From Eutreptiella sp. 'Long Island Sound 2002' (taxonomy: Eukaryota; Euglenozoa; Euglenophyceae; Eutreptiales; Eutreptiaceae): a stretch of DNA of 64,000 bases. Below, one piece after another: positions 7,824 through 16,385 of this stretch (the stretch's first letter is position 1; each line of letters begins with the position of its first letter). The stretch lies in contig OZ038392.1 of assembly GCA_964036045.1 (NCBI GenBank), positions 35,291,330 to 35,355,329 of the forward strand. Reading direction: 5' to 3'. Both the position numbers and the translations under genes were made by a program. The notes below the pieces were generated by a model that worked only from the letters and a program-made list of their open reading frames with translations, made no database searches and was not told where the DNA came from.

Positions 7824-9180
7824 AGGCAATTTCAGGCATGATCCCCAGATTCCTTCTCGACCACTACTTGATGTAGGGTCGCTTGTCTCCTCTCCCCTGG
7901 ATCCGGCAGCGGATCCTTCTGTTGTAGTGGACGAGGTTGGTGTACAGTCCAAGCACAGGGCCCGTCAGTTTGTCACAAAGCTGTGGGTCTCTGATTGCAA
8001 GGGCAATTTCCACCTCGCCACTTGTTTGTGTGACAATGGATCGGAGGTAAATCTCCAATCCAATTCTTTTTTGCCTGACGACTGCGTGTGTGATTCGCCT
8101 CATCCTGTTACCCTCGAGGGAGTTTCTGGACATTCTCTCGCAGGAGGACAACGCGGTTGTTATATATCAACTCATTTGGTCGCTCAAGACCTTTGGGAAG
8201 ATGGCAATGTGGAGGAAGTTATCCTTAAGGATGACTACTTCTATTGTGCCGACATAAAGTATGACCTTTACTTGGGCCATCCTTGGCTTCGCAAGAACAG
8301 GGTGGCGCCCGTAGGTCATCGGCGTTGTTTTTTGCTGGAGTCAGGTCCCTTGGAGCGTCCTGAATTTCGTTTTTTGCACGCAGGGTTTAAAAGTGCAGAA
8401 GAATTTTTGAAGCAAAAGGTTACACCAAAGTTTGGCGAAGATGTCACCATTGCAGAGGTGAATGGGAGTGCCGATTACTCCCGAGAGTTAGAATGTCTTC
8501 GTAGGGACTCCCAGCCACGACGCCCTTCGCGCTGGCATTCTTCATCCTACAGAGTTGTCGACAAATGGCGCGATACAATTTGTGAATATTTTTATGAACA
8601 CCATTCCTTTTGGCCACAGTATGATGCCTTTGCTAACCGCGAGAACAAGCGCTTTGACAAGCACTTTCGCGACGCTTGGACCCATAAATGGGACAGGAAG
8701 TTATGGATTAATCCTCCGTTTCACTTAATCCAGCAGGTCATCCACAAAATCAAGCAAGATAAAACCCAGGCGATTTTAGTTGTGCCCTTGTGGGACGACA
8801 AGCCTTGGTTTCAGGAATTGCAAGACATTTGTGTAGATTACATCGAACTTCCCAGGAAGATTAAGCTGTATGCCAGGGACGACACAGGTCCCCTGCCACA
8901 GCGGCCCTGGAGTTCGCTTGCATTCCTGGTGGATGGAAAGCTTTCTGACTCTGATTCTGCTGATTCTAGTACTGATTCCTGTGTTGGGTCTGAATCTGAG
9001 GTTGAGCGTGGTACTGATGATGAATCTATTTTTTCTGATTTTTGTCCGTCAGATGCCCAAGGTGATCCAACGTCAAATGGATCCGCCTCGTCTCCCTCTT
9101 CCCCAATACGATCTACATCCAAAAGAATCTACGGCGCACGGAAATTTTCTTCACGCCGCAAATTCAGAGTTTTTTTATGA
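7798..9180 (+). CDS. Gypsy protease plus Dam-like methyltransferase domain
   Basis: Frame continues from Gag after TAG 7795 to TGA 9178. The first half is retropepsin-like: the active-site triad reads D-N-G (8032-8040, normally D-T/S-G) followed by SEVN, and the closing motif YDLYLGHPWLRKN lies near 8260-8300. The second half (about 8550-8900) matches the Dam-type adenine methyltransferase fold found in DIRS and some other retroelements: YDAFANRENKRF, then WINPPF with the NPPF catalytic motif at 8710-8721, then AILVVPLW and a following W. The C-terminal ~100 residues are Ser/Asp-rich and look like a linker. The protease would mature the polyprotein. The Dam-like part could modify element or target DNA, but activity is unproven. 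Confidence 0.8.
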   Translation, partial: GSHENRPSPGNFRHDPQIPSRPLLDVGSLVSSPLDPAADPSVVVDEVGVQSKHRARQFVTKLWVSDCKGNFHLATCLCDNGSEVNLQSNSFLPDDCVCDSPHPVTLEGVSGHSLAGGQRGCYISTHLVAQDLWEDGNVEEVILKDDYFYCADIKYDLYLGHPWLRKNRVAPVGHRRCFLLESGPLERPEFRFLHAGFKSAEEFLKQKVTPKFGEDVTIAEVNGSADYSRELECLRRDSQPRRPSRWHSSSYRVVDKWRDTICEYFYEHHSFWPQYDAFANRENKRFDKHFRDAWTHKWDRKLWINPPFHLIQQVIHKIKQDKTQAILVVPLWDDKPWFQELQDICVDYIELPRKIKLYARDDTGPLPQRPWSSLAFLVDGKLSDSDSADSSTDSCVGSESEVERGTDDESIFSDFCPSDAQGDPTSNGSASSPSSPIRSTSKRIYGARKFSSRRKFRVFL

Positions 9181-11332
9181 AAAACCCAGTGTGGAAGCTT
9201 TCATAGATCCTTTCGAGGAGCTGGATCACGAAGAGAATCTCTGGAATGTCGACACTCGACCCACCTATCTTCAAGAGGCAGTTGATACGGACCTTTTTAG
9301 GGACATCCGTAAGAAGATTCTTCCTGCCAAGGCCGAAGAAATCGCCAAAGTCTTTTCGACAGTAATTCCTGGCGATCAGGTGGACACTGAGTTGTGTTCC
9401 AAGAAAAGAGACAAGATTTTTGAGGAACGGAAGGACACAACCCTTTCGGGGAAGTTGATCAAAAACCCCCCTGTCCGTGGGCAGTTCGGTGAAGCCTTCA
9501 TCGAGCTTCGTGAAGGGTACAAGGCGAAGAAACAGCGTCCTTATGAGAACCATGGACAGAAACATGAGATACTCAGAAAAATAATCGAGAGAAATCTCAG
9601 GGAATTTGGTTGGCTTGAGGGTTGTATGACCAGCGAGTGGTGCTGTGCACCCTTCACAGTCCCGAAGCCGCCGCCTGAAGACCAGAACACTATTGATGGT
9701 TGGCGAATGGTTGTTGATTTTCGCAATCTCAACGCCGAAACCAAGGCGGATTCACACCCCCTGCCCCTCATTGAGGAGGAAATCGCCAAGAGGGCAAGAG
9801 GTCGTTTGTTTTCTGTGCTGGATCTCCGTCACGGCTTTCACCAAATGCCGTTGAGGAAGGACAGCCGACCTCTCACCTGTATGTGCACGCCATGTGGCCC
9901 AGTCCAGTGGACGGTCATGCCCATGGGCCTGAAGAACGCCCCTTCGTTTTTTCAAAGAATGATGGAGGATGTGCTTTTTACAGCTCATCCTGAGCTTCGT
10001 GCCTTCGTGAGTGTGTACATAGATGACATAATCATCGCGACAGAGGGGGAGGGACTGACCGAAGCCGAGCTGGTGGCCCTACATGAAAAGCAGCTGAACC
10101 AGGTTTTGGACATTCTTGATGCCAATCAGCTGATTTGTGGGCCAAAGAAGGGAAAACTATTTTTAAAATCAGTCGAATTTTGTGGTTCGCTCCTTGAGAA
10201 TGGCACCCGACGACCCAGTCCAGGGAAGCTCCTCGCTATTCAGAAGTGGAAGCGCCCTGAGACGATCACGGAATTGAGAGGATTCCTGGGTTGTTGCAAT
10301 TTTTACCACACTTTTGTGCCGAATTATGCCAAATTTGCTGCCCCCCTCACTGAACTATTGAAGGTAGGGAGAGATGCGGGCAAGGCAGGTTCAAAGTATC
10401 GTGTCAAGTGGACTGACGAGTGCGAGGAGGCCTTCCATCACTTGAAGGCGGCCCTCTGCGAAGTCGCCACGTTGCATGTGCCGAAATTCGACCGACCCTT
10501 CTACATAAGAACTGACGCTTCTAGGTACGCGATCGGGGCTGTCCTTGAACAGGTTGATGAAGCCACAGGTGATCATTACCCTCTTGCATTTTGGTCTCGG
10601 AAGCTAGCTCCACGCCAGATGCAATGGTCACCGCGTGAGCAAGAGACGTATGCCATAATCTGCGCTCTGAAGAAGTACCAATCGTGGGTTGGCACCAATC
10701 GAGTCGAGATCCTGACGGATCATCGATCTCTGGAGTATTGGGCCACCGAACACATTGATACCATCGCGAGCCCAGCTGGTCGACGGGCCAGATGGCATGA
10801 ATTTCTCAGTTTGTTTGACCTCCATGTGTCGTATTTGCCTGAAAAACACAACACCGTAGCGGATGCTCTGAGCCGATGGGCTTACCCCGCTTCAGAGGGG
10901 CTGCAAAGTACCAACATCCATGGTACGGAGCAGGACCGCCACGTCGTAATCGAGTGGGATCAAGAAGAAAAAAAGCTCATTCGACGTGAATGCATGCAAT
11001 GCTCTGTTAAACAGCATGCATTACCGTGTCATGATATCACGGCCTTCTCAGATCCGGCGCATGCTCATGAAATTATCACCAAATCACTGAAAGTCGTGGA
11101 GAAAGTCACCGATTCCTCCTCAGGGAGTGTGAAACGGTTCGAGTATACCCGACCTGTAAGTGGATTTCGGTTGATTCAGGGCATTAAGCGTCGAGATCCG
11201 GCCAAAACTCCACCCCTGCCGAAAGATTCCCTTATCATCCGTGACTGGACGAACGATTATCTGCATGATTCCATGTTTAAAGAGGTCCTTGAGAATCTCA
11301 AATCCAAAGATGCTCACAAGGATGGAATTTAG
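8870..11332 (+). CDS. Gypsy reverse transcriptase and RNase H
   Basis: Open frame to TAG 11330; the part before about 9179 overlaps the Ser/Asp-rich linker of the previous frame and is probably not translated. From 9179 it encodes a Ty3/gypsy RT: EWCCAPFTVPKP, WRMVVDFRNLN, FSVLDLRHGFHQMPL (first catalytic Asp), MGLKNAPSFFQRMM, and the YIDD box at 10016-10027. RNase H follows: RTDASRYAIGAVL, WSPREQETYAI, LTDHRSLEYW and HNTVADALSRW, with all acidic residues present. It would copy genomic RNA into DNA. The frame change from the upstream region is +1 at the TTA TGA end of a T-run. Catalytic motifs look intact, and only the terminal TAG separates it from the integrase in the same frame. Confidence 0.92.
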   Translation: MPGTTQVPCHSGPGVRLHSWWMESFLTLILLILVLIPVLGLNLRLSVVLMMNLFFLIFVRQMPKVIQRQMDPPRLPLPQYDLHPKESTAHGNFLHAANSEFFYEKPSVEAFIDPFEELDHEENLWNVDTRPTYLQEAVDTDLFRDIRKKILPAKAEEIAKVFSTVIPGDQVDTELCSKKRDKIFEERKDTTLSGKLIKNPPVRGQFGEAFIELREGYKAKKQRPYENHGQKHEILRKIIERNLREFGWLEGCMTSEWCCAPFTVPKPPPEDQNTIDGWRMVVDFRNLNAETKADSHPLPLIEEEIAKRARGRLFSVLDLRHGFHQMPLRKDSRPLTCMCTPCGPVQWTVMPMGLKNAPSFFQRMMEDVLFTAHPELRAFVSVYIDDIIIATEGEGLTEAELVALHEKQLNQVLDILDANQLICGPKKGKLFLKSVEFCGSLLENGTRRPSPGKLLAIQKWKRPETITELRGFLGCCNFYHTFVPNYAKFAAPLTELLKVGRDAGKAGSKYRVKWTDECEEAFHHLKAALCEVATLHVPKFDRPFYIRTDASRYAIGAVLEQVDEATGDHYPLAFWSRKLAPRQMQWSPREQETYAIICALKKYQSWVGTNRVEILTDHRSLEYWATEHIDTIASPAGRRARWHEFLSLFDLHVSYLPEKHNTVADALSRWAYPASEGLQSTNIHGTEQDRHVVIEWDQEEKKLIRRECMQCSVKQHALPCHDITAFSDPAHAHEIITKSLKVVEKVTDSSSGSVKRFEYTRPVSGFRLIQGIKRRDPAKTPPLPKDSLIIRDWTNDYLHDSMFKEVLENLKSKDAHKDGI
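9169..9180 (+). promoter_or_regulatory. Possible +1 frameshift site before RT
   Basis: GTT TTT TTA TGA ends the protease/Dam frame. Slipping +1 at TTA, skipping one T, continues as GAA AAA CCC into the RT frame. A run of seven T precedes the stop, and a stop codon in the A site favours +1 shifts in several known cases. A simple one-base indel in the T-run would look the same. Confidence 0.35.
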
Positions 11333-12973
11333 GCTGAATATTCGTTGGATGGGGGGAAGCTGTGGATGGAGGGTAAATTGTGCGTACCGGACGCCCTGGC
11401 CCCCCGAGTGTTAAACTGGTGGCACAAATGGGAGTCCCCCCACGCACATGGCCGTAGATTATGGTCGATGATTAAACATAGGTTGTTCGGCTCAAGGCTA
11501 TATACTCATTGTATGAAAGTAGCCGCCGGATGTGCCCAATGTGCTGTCTCGACGCCCCCCAGCGCGAAGAAGCACGGCCATCTGAGGCCAAACCCTATTC
11601 CGGAGCGCCTCTTTAACAGAGTCACCAGCGATTTTTTCCATCTTGGTGAACTCGACGACGAAGAGTGCCATTGGACCAACAAAAAGGTCAATGGAGTGCT
11701 CCTTATACAATGCCGTCTTTCTTGCTACATTCAGGTGTTGCCTTGCAACGTCGAGTCAATGACTGGCAAGGCTGCCGCCAAATGGTGCGCGCAGACCTGG
11801 ATGGGAGGTTGGGACGTCCCATCCGAGGTGGTTACGGACTCAGGCAAAGAGTACACCTCCGAATGGTGGAAAGAATTATGTGCTCGCCTTGGAATCCACC
11901 ACCTCAGATGTGAAATCCACTCACATCGAGCGCTGCCTGGCGAAAGAGCCGGCCGCTCTATTATAAATATGCTTCGTAAGGAGCTCGCCAGTGAGAAAGA
12001 CTTCCATTGGCTTGAAGTTCTCTTCGCATTGCTTCGCCGTTACCACAACACGCCATTGTACCATGGCCTTTCTCCAAATGAAATTGTCTTTGGACGAAAG
12101 AAGTGTTGGTGGAACATGCCGTTGAATAATCCTCGCCCTTGTAAAGATGCTTCGTTGTTTTTGGACGAAATCCAACGAGCAGAAAAAACTGTCTCGAAAT
12201 TAATTGATAAGCATCAAGCTGACTGGCTTTGGGTCCAGAATCAAGGCCGAAAAAACCCCCACAATTTTGAAGTCGATGATCGAGTTTGGCTTCGAAAATC
12301 CGAAACCACCCTGGACGGAGATGATAAGCTTCTTCACTTGTGGGAGGGGCCATTCGCTGTTACAGCGCGTCTAGGTGAGAACAGGTGGAGGATTCGTGTG
12401 GATGTCAGCAGGGAAATTGACGTTTCGGGCGATCGCCTCAAGAGAGAGATCCCCTCCCCCAAGGATCGGGTTAAACCCCTTTTTTGGACTTCGAAATTTT
12501 TGTCCGATCGGGTCATCGAAGGGGGGAAGTACGAACTCAAGAGGATTTTAGAAGCAAGACGTGACGAAAAGGGCGAATGGGAATTTCTATGTGAGTGGAG
12601 GGGCTTTGATTCCAGTCACAACAACTGGGAACCAGCCCATTCTTTTGTCCATGGGTACACCAAGGGGTTCATCGACTTCCTCAAGAAGCACCCCGAAATT
12701 GGCGTACTCCTGACAGACTGTCTGTCGAAACCAGACAGACAGGTGGAGAGCGACAGAAAAAGACCTGTGGTGAATCGAGATCCAGCCTTTTACGGCCCTC
12801 AGCAGCCACGTTCCAGGGCTGATCCGTCGATCCCCCCTCCTGCGGTCAGGCCAGCCCAGGAGCCAAATGAGGACCAAGCTTCGAGTTCGGCCGCTGATCT
12901 ACAGCGCCCAAGCCGTACGAGGGCCCCACCAGACAGGTTGGTGGTCACATGTATTCGTGCTTGGCCGAATTGA
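11333..12973 (+). CDS. Gypsy integrase with C-terminal chromodomain
   Basis: Same frame as RT/RNase H, after TAG 11330. The N-terminal zinc-binding region has His residues in WWHKWESPHAHG and a Cys pair GCAQC (11529-11546). The catalytic core has TSDFF (about 11625), VTDSGKEYTS (about 11833) and a Glu in PGERAG (about 11940), a D-x34-E spacing. A GPY-like stretch with LWEGPF lies near 12340. A chromodomain follows (ELKRILEARR, EFLCEWRGF, NNWEP; about 12533-12640), then a Pro/Arg-rich tail. The enzyme inserts the cDNA, and the chromodomain probably guides it to modified histones. Core residues appear intact. Without readthrough of the TAG this part would need its own start. Confidence 0.9.
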   Translation, partial: AEYSLDGGKLWMEGKLCVPDALAPRVLNWWHKWESPHAHGRRLWSMIKHRLFGSRLYTHCMKVAAGCAQCAVSTPPSAKKHGHLRPNPIPERLFNRVTSDFFHLGELDDEECHWTNKKVNGVLLIQCRLSCYIQVLPCNVESMTGKAAAKWCAQTWMGGWDVPSEVVTDSGKEYTSEWWKELCARLGIHHLRCEIHSHRALPGERAGRSIINMLRKELASEKDFHWLEVLFALLRRYHNTPLYHGLSPNEIVFGRKKCWWNMPLNNPRPCKDASLFLDEIQRAEKTVSKLIDKHQADWLWVQNQGRKNPHNFEVDDRVWLRKSETTLDGDDKLLHLWEGPFAVTARLGENRWRIRVDVSREIDVSGDRLKREIPSPKDRVKPLFWTSKFLSDRVIEGGKYELKRILEARRDEKGEWEFLCEWRGFDSSHNNWEPAHSFVHGYTKGFIDFLKKHPEIGVLLTDCLSKPDRQVESDRKRPVVNRDPAFYGPQQPRSRADPSIPPPAVRPAQEPNEDQASSSAADLQRPSRTRAPPDRLVVTCIRAWPN

Positions 12974-14792
12974 GGGAGATCCGTCGTGACTTGAGTCGCC
13001 GACGCCATAATCTGGGTAACAGTCGTCTAGTCCAGGGCGTCATGGCACTCGTCGCTAGGGCTCAAGGGTGTAGGTTCGAAACCCTTGCATGTCCAACTCC
13101 TACAAAAGCTCCAGCCTCGCCCCGTCGACCACTTATTCCAATGTGAGTGTTCTGACGACTTGAAAAAACCACATTCTGCTCAATCCACTGTTCATTCTTC
13201 CTGATTACGACATGATGTGGAGAACTGCGAATGTTTGATAATTTGACGTCAATCAACTTTTCTTTGGTCTCCGTTCGGCAGACAAGGCGTAGATACGCTG
13301 CCGAAAGCCACGGAGTGTGCTGCCGTGTTCAGAAAAAACCAAACTCAGGCTTAATTCAGGCAGATTCGGGGTAATCTTGTCTCTGTTGGTCTGTGCATCT
13401 TTGGAAATTTGGCTACTCGTGCAGATGGAAGCAAATGTATATAGTAAAAACGCTGGCCAGCGACAGTCGCCCCTACAGCGACATTCACCCCTACAGGCAC
13501 CCCCTGTAGTACTGGCTGCACTAGATGCGACGCCAGGAACTCAGATCTTACCTTCATTTGCCGTGATGCTGAAGCCAAAGTCCAGATTCAGATCCACATT
13601 CCTTGAATTTACCTTGAATTCCTCAGGTTTGTCCATCATTCTGCGCAACAGTGCAAAACCCCGACGTCAATTGTTCAGACAACCAAAATACACCGAAGTA
13701 CACCGTGTATTTTTGGCACACGCCAATGTGAGCTCAATCCGACCTGAAACTGTGGAAAATGGTGAATCCAAGTGTCTTGTGGGACTCAATCGAAAGATGG
13801 GCCTTGTCCAAGTCGATTGACACCGCCGCCACTGTAAATAAAGGACTATGCGGTGTCTCTCAGTTATATACTGTCAGTAAAGCGCCTTCAGCGAACCTTC
13901 GGCGCGTTACATGCCAAGGATCCAGGGCCATCATGTCCCATCATGATGCATCATCACATGATCCACATTTTCATGGAATCTGTTGGATGCTAGCGAACCA
14001 ACGTGCCGGAAAGCACAATTCAGCTGAATAAACGACAATATATATTAACTCTAGTCTAAACGAAAGTGTTAGTAGTTTCAGTTCTAGACATTCCGCTTCA
14101 CTTCACCTTCATCTTAGGGAATTTCCTCATTTTAGGACAGTTTAGGTTGATTTCCTTGTCATCTCCTCTCATTCCTCGAAGATCTGTTTACGGCCTTGCC
14201 TAACTTCGTTGACGCTGATGTTTTTCTGTTCACTTAGGGCCTGCAGACTACATTTGTATTTGTTTTCCCTCTCTGTGATTGTTTCATCTCCTTCATCTCT
14301 GCTCAAATTGATTCTCAATCTTGCTGAATCTTGTGATCATCCACCAGATGCGCCAAATCTGAAGCACACGCTGCACTTTTCAGAACGGGAAAAGCGGGAG
14401 TAACACGATGTAGAGTACGTGGAGGACACCGTAGCGTGCCCGCGACAGCTAAACTGTGTCAGAGCGCCGAGATGTCACTCCATTTCTTGATTCTCCCACT
14501 CAATCCACCAATAATCTACCTCATTCTCAACCAGGGCATGGTTTGGTATCGATTCTCGATACGTTTACATGCTTTGTAGCCCTTAACCTAATGTTTTACT
14601 GCCCGGAGGACTGTTCGTCACTCCTCATTCTGTCTCATTTCAGGTTCATCCATCCTGATTTAGTGCCAGATCAGCCCAAATCAGGTCAGATCAAGCAGAT
14701 TTCGCCCCATCGAGGCTACATTTCTATTTTTTTCTGGGACCTACCCGCACTACGTTCTTCGTTGACGTAGCGACACACCCCAGTGTGTTTTT
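12974..14792 (+). other. Gypsy 3' non-coding region
   Basis: About 1.8 kb between integrase and polypurine tract. Short open frames (for example 13317-13820) have no recognisable domain, and nothing resembles an envelope gene. GGTTCGAAACC at 13073-13083 matches a Pol III B-box, but the flanking bases do not form a T-arm and I see no full tRNA. Long 3' regions of this kind occur in other chromoviruses. Confidence 0.6.
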
Positions 14793-14802
14793 GGAGGGGG
14801 AG
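14793..14802 (+). other. Polypurine tract of the gypsy element
   Basis: GGAGGGGGAG directly abuts the 5' end of the 3' LTR. This is the standard place and composition for the plus-strand DNA primer. Confidence 0.92.
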
Positions 14803-15336
14803 TGTAAGTGCGGCTAACCCCCATCTGCTCAGATTTTCGCAGATCTGCCCCAGATTGGCTACATTTTGGCCATTTTCTCTGCTTCGGCGGAATCGCCGCC
14901 CCGCAGCTCAGTCTCAGGATCAGACCTATATATTTCTGATGTGCCGGATCTGATTCCGCGGTCCATTCATCGTAAATCCGCCGCGTTCCGATCATTTACC
15001 CGGAATCGCCATTTGCCGCTGACGCGCGTGCGCGAGCCAGATCAGCCAAATATTTTTTCACAATCGGATTTATATAAATCTTTTCAGATAGATATGGACA
15101 CTCAGATGTACTTAGGATTATCCGCATCAATTTTCTTCATAGACTGGGATTTTTTGCCGGATAACAATCAGCATGGATCTTGCCTCCGTTGTCGCCGCTC
15201 TTGCCTCCGTTGGTGTCCGTGTATCCGGTTCTGCCCCCAACAGCAGCGTTCAGGTCGACTCCTCGCGTGCCTGCCCCCCCGGTCTTGCCTGCCCTGAGCC
15301 CTCCGGCACCATCCACGACCTAGGGCAGCACTTTCA
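14803..15336 (+). repeat. 3' LTR (534 bp)
   Basis: Direct copy of 4395-4928. The six differences are all substitutions (near 14951, 14965, 14969, 15045, 15183 and 15290). It begins TGTAAG and ends CTTTCA, followed by the GTCAG duplication. Confidence 0.97.
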
Positions 15337-15341
15337 GTCAG
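15337..15341. repeat. Target-site duplication GTCAG (right)
   Basis: Second copy of the 5-bp duplication at 4390-4394. On the minus strand it reads as the codon end of RTAD in the LINE-alpha endonuclease, where that frame resumes. Confidence 0.95.
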
Positions 15342-16087
15342 CTGTCCTGTATATGCGGTCAATACAACGTAATCTCTGCGGTTCAAGCCGCTCTCCTTCT
15401 CGAGGGTAGCCGTATGTGAAGCCCGTCGGGCATGATGATTCTTTGTCCTTGATGTCCGTCAGACTTGGACAATGGATGTCCACCCACACATCCTGCAGAC
15501 CCGCTTTTGCCAGGGTGGTCACCTCCTGTTCTCGGGCACATAACGACGTGTCATGCTCAAACTCTGGGGGCGCAAAGGCGTCCCTGTGTTTTACCACTAG
15601 ACTATTGTGATCAACACATTAAAACAGGTTCGGTCCATGTAACTCCTTGGCGATGTCTTTCCACTGCGACTGTCGTTGCGTGTGCTTGTGATGGAGGTGG
15701 GCCACCACTAAAGTGATCTCCAGTGGACTACTCGACAGTGAGGCTTTCAGCGCCTTGGGAGACAAGAACTTCATTGATTGTAACGTACACTTGGATGTTT
15801 TCCACGCCAGTGCCACTCCTCCGAGTCCTTCTTCATGAAGTGGTCCGTCCAGGCCTTACCCGTACTTCGATAAGCATTGCATGCCCGCTTGACGATCCTC
15901 CACGGTGACGAAGTGGGGCTCTTGGATGGCGAGGAAGTCCACCTCCAGGGACCGCAGCAGTGACCGTAGGGCCACTGTGCGCTTTTGCTTACGCTTTCTC
16001 ATGGTTATTTTGGGTTTGAAATCCATTGATATTTTGGGACAGTACTCTGGGCGTGCTGCTCAGAGGGATGCTGGATGCAGACGTCAT
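15342..16087 (-). pseudogene. LINE-alpha ORF2: APE-type endonuclease N-terminal part
   Basis: The ATG is at 16085-16087, 17 nt after the ORF1 stop. The start reads PRVLSQNINGF, the usual first block (NxNG) of APE endonucleases. After a one-base shift comes FLAIQEPHF (catalytic Glu block, near 15905-15935). A degraded GDFN-type block (VVAHLHH) follows near 15695, and PQRLRCIDRIYRTAD (near 15340-15385) leads to the gypsy insertion point. The enzyme nicks target DNA for target-primed reverse transcription. At least two frameshifts and the insertion make it non-functional. Confidence 0.75.
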
Positions 16088-16104
16088 CGTGCTACTCCAT
16101 TGGA

Positions 16105-16330
16105 CTACGAAACCTCATCCTCCTTGAAGTCCCGCTTGCGTTTGAGGGAGCTGATGACCTTGTTGACTTGGTCGTCCTACTCCATGGCCTTGGCCATTTC
16201 ACCACCCGTGATTAGGCCTTGCCTGCGTGTCTTTGCGTCATGTGTTTTTGGGCCGGTCCGTGATACGCCTTTTCCGCGCCTCATAGTCCGCCTCGGAGAT
16301 CACAAACATTGGAAGCATTCCAGAGTCCGA
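16105..16330 (-). pseudogene. LINE-alpha ORF1 C-terminal remnant
   Basis: The minus strand reads MFVISEADYEARKRRI near 16270-16305 and VISSLKRKRDFKEDEVS before the TAG at 16105-16107, with a frameshift and an in-frame TAG in between. The charged, coiled-coil-like sequence just upstream of ORF2 fits the end of a LINE ORF1 protein (RNA-binding). Too short and broken to classify further. Confidence 0.45.
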
Positions 16331-16385
16331 CAAGTAGACTTTTCCAATCAGCCGTGACACACTTTCCCCGGTCAGTCGCCATGTG

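Larger units (their letters stand above)
4395..15336 (+). mobile_element. Near-complete Ty3/gypsy chromovirus with Dam-like domain
   Basis: A 10,942-bp LTR retrotransposon: two 534-bp LTRs, primer site at 4929, polypurine tract at 14793, and GTCAG duplications outside. Domain order is Gag, zinc finger and RGG-rich nucleocapsid, retropepsin, Dam-like methyltransferase fold, RT, RNase H, integrase (HHCC, DDE), chromodomain; integrase after RNase H plus a chromodomain places it among chromoviruses. The LTRs differ at only six sites (about 1.1%), so insertion was recent. The coding strand is broken by stops at 5983 (TGA), 7228, 7795 and 11330 (all TAG) and a +1 frame change at 9178. Gag to Dam share one frame; RT to chromodomain share another. 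I cannot tell whether some breaks are programmed recoding or all are decay. Confidence 0.95.
15337..16385 (-). mobile_element. LINE-alpha, 5' portion
   Basis: Minus-strand continuation of the LINE at 930-4394, displaced by the gypsy insertion. It holds the end of ORF1, a short intergenic gap and most of the ORF2 endonuclease. Its upstream side is cut off at about 16386, where the 420-bp satellite begins, so the LINE is 5'-truncated or was overrun by the satellite. Confidence 0.8.

Noticed and set aside
13073-13083. tRNA or SINE in the gypsy 3' region
   Set aside because: Only an 11-bp B-box match; flanking bases do not form the T-stem and no convincing A-box arm pairs.
12974-14792. Envelope gene in the gypsy element
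   Set aside because: No long frame, signal peptide or membrane segment is seen.
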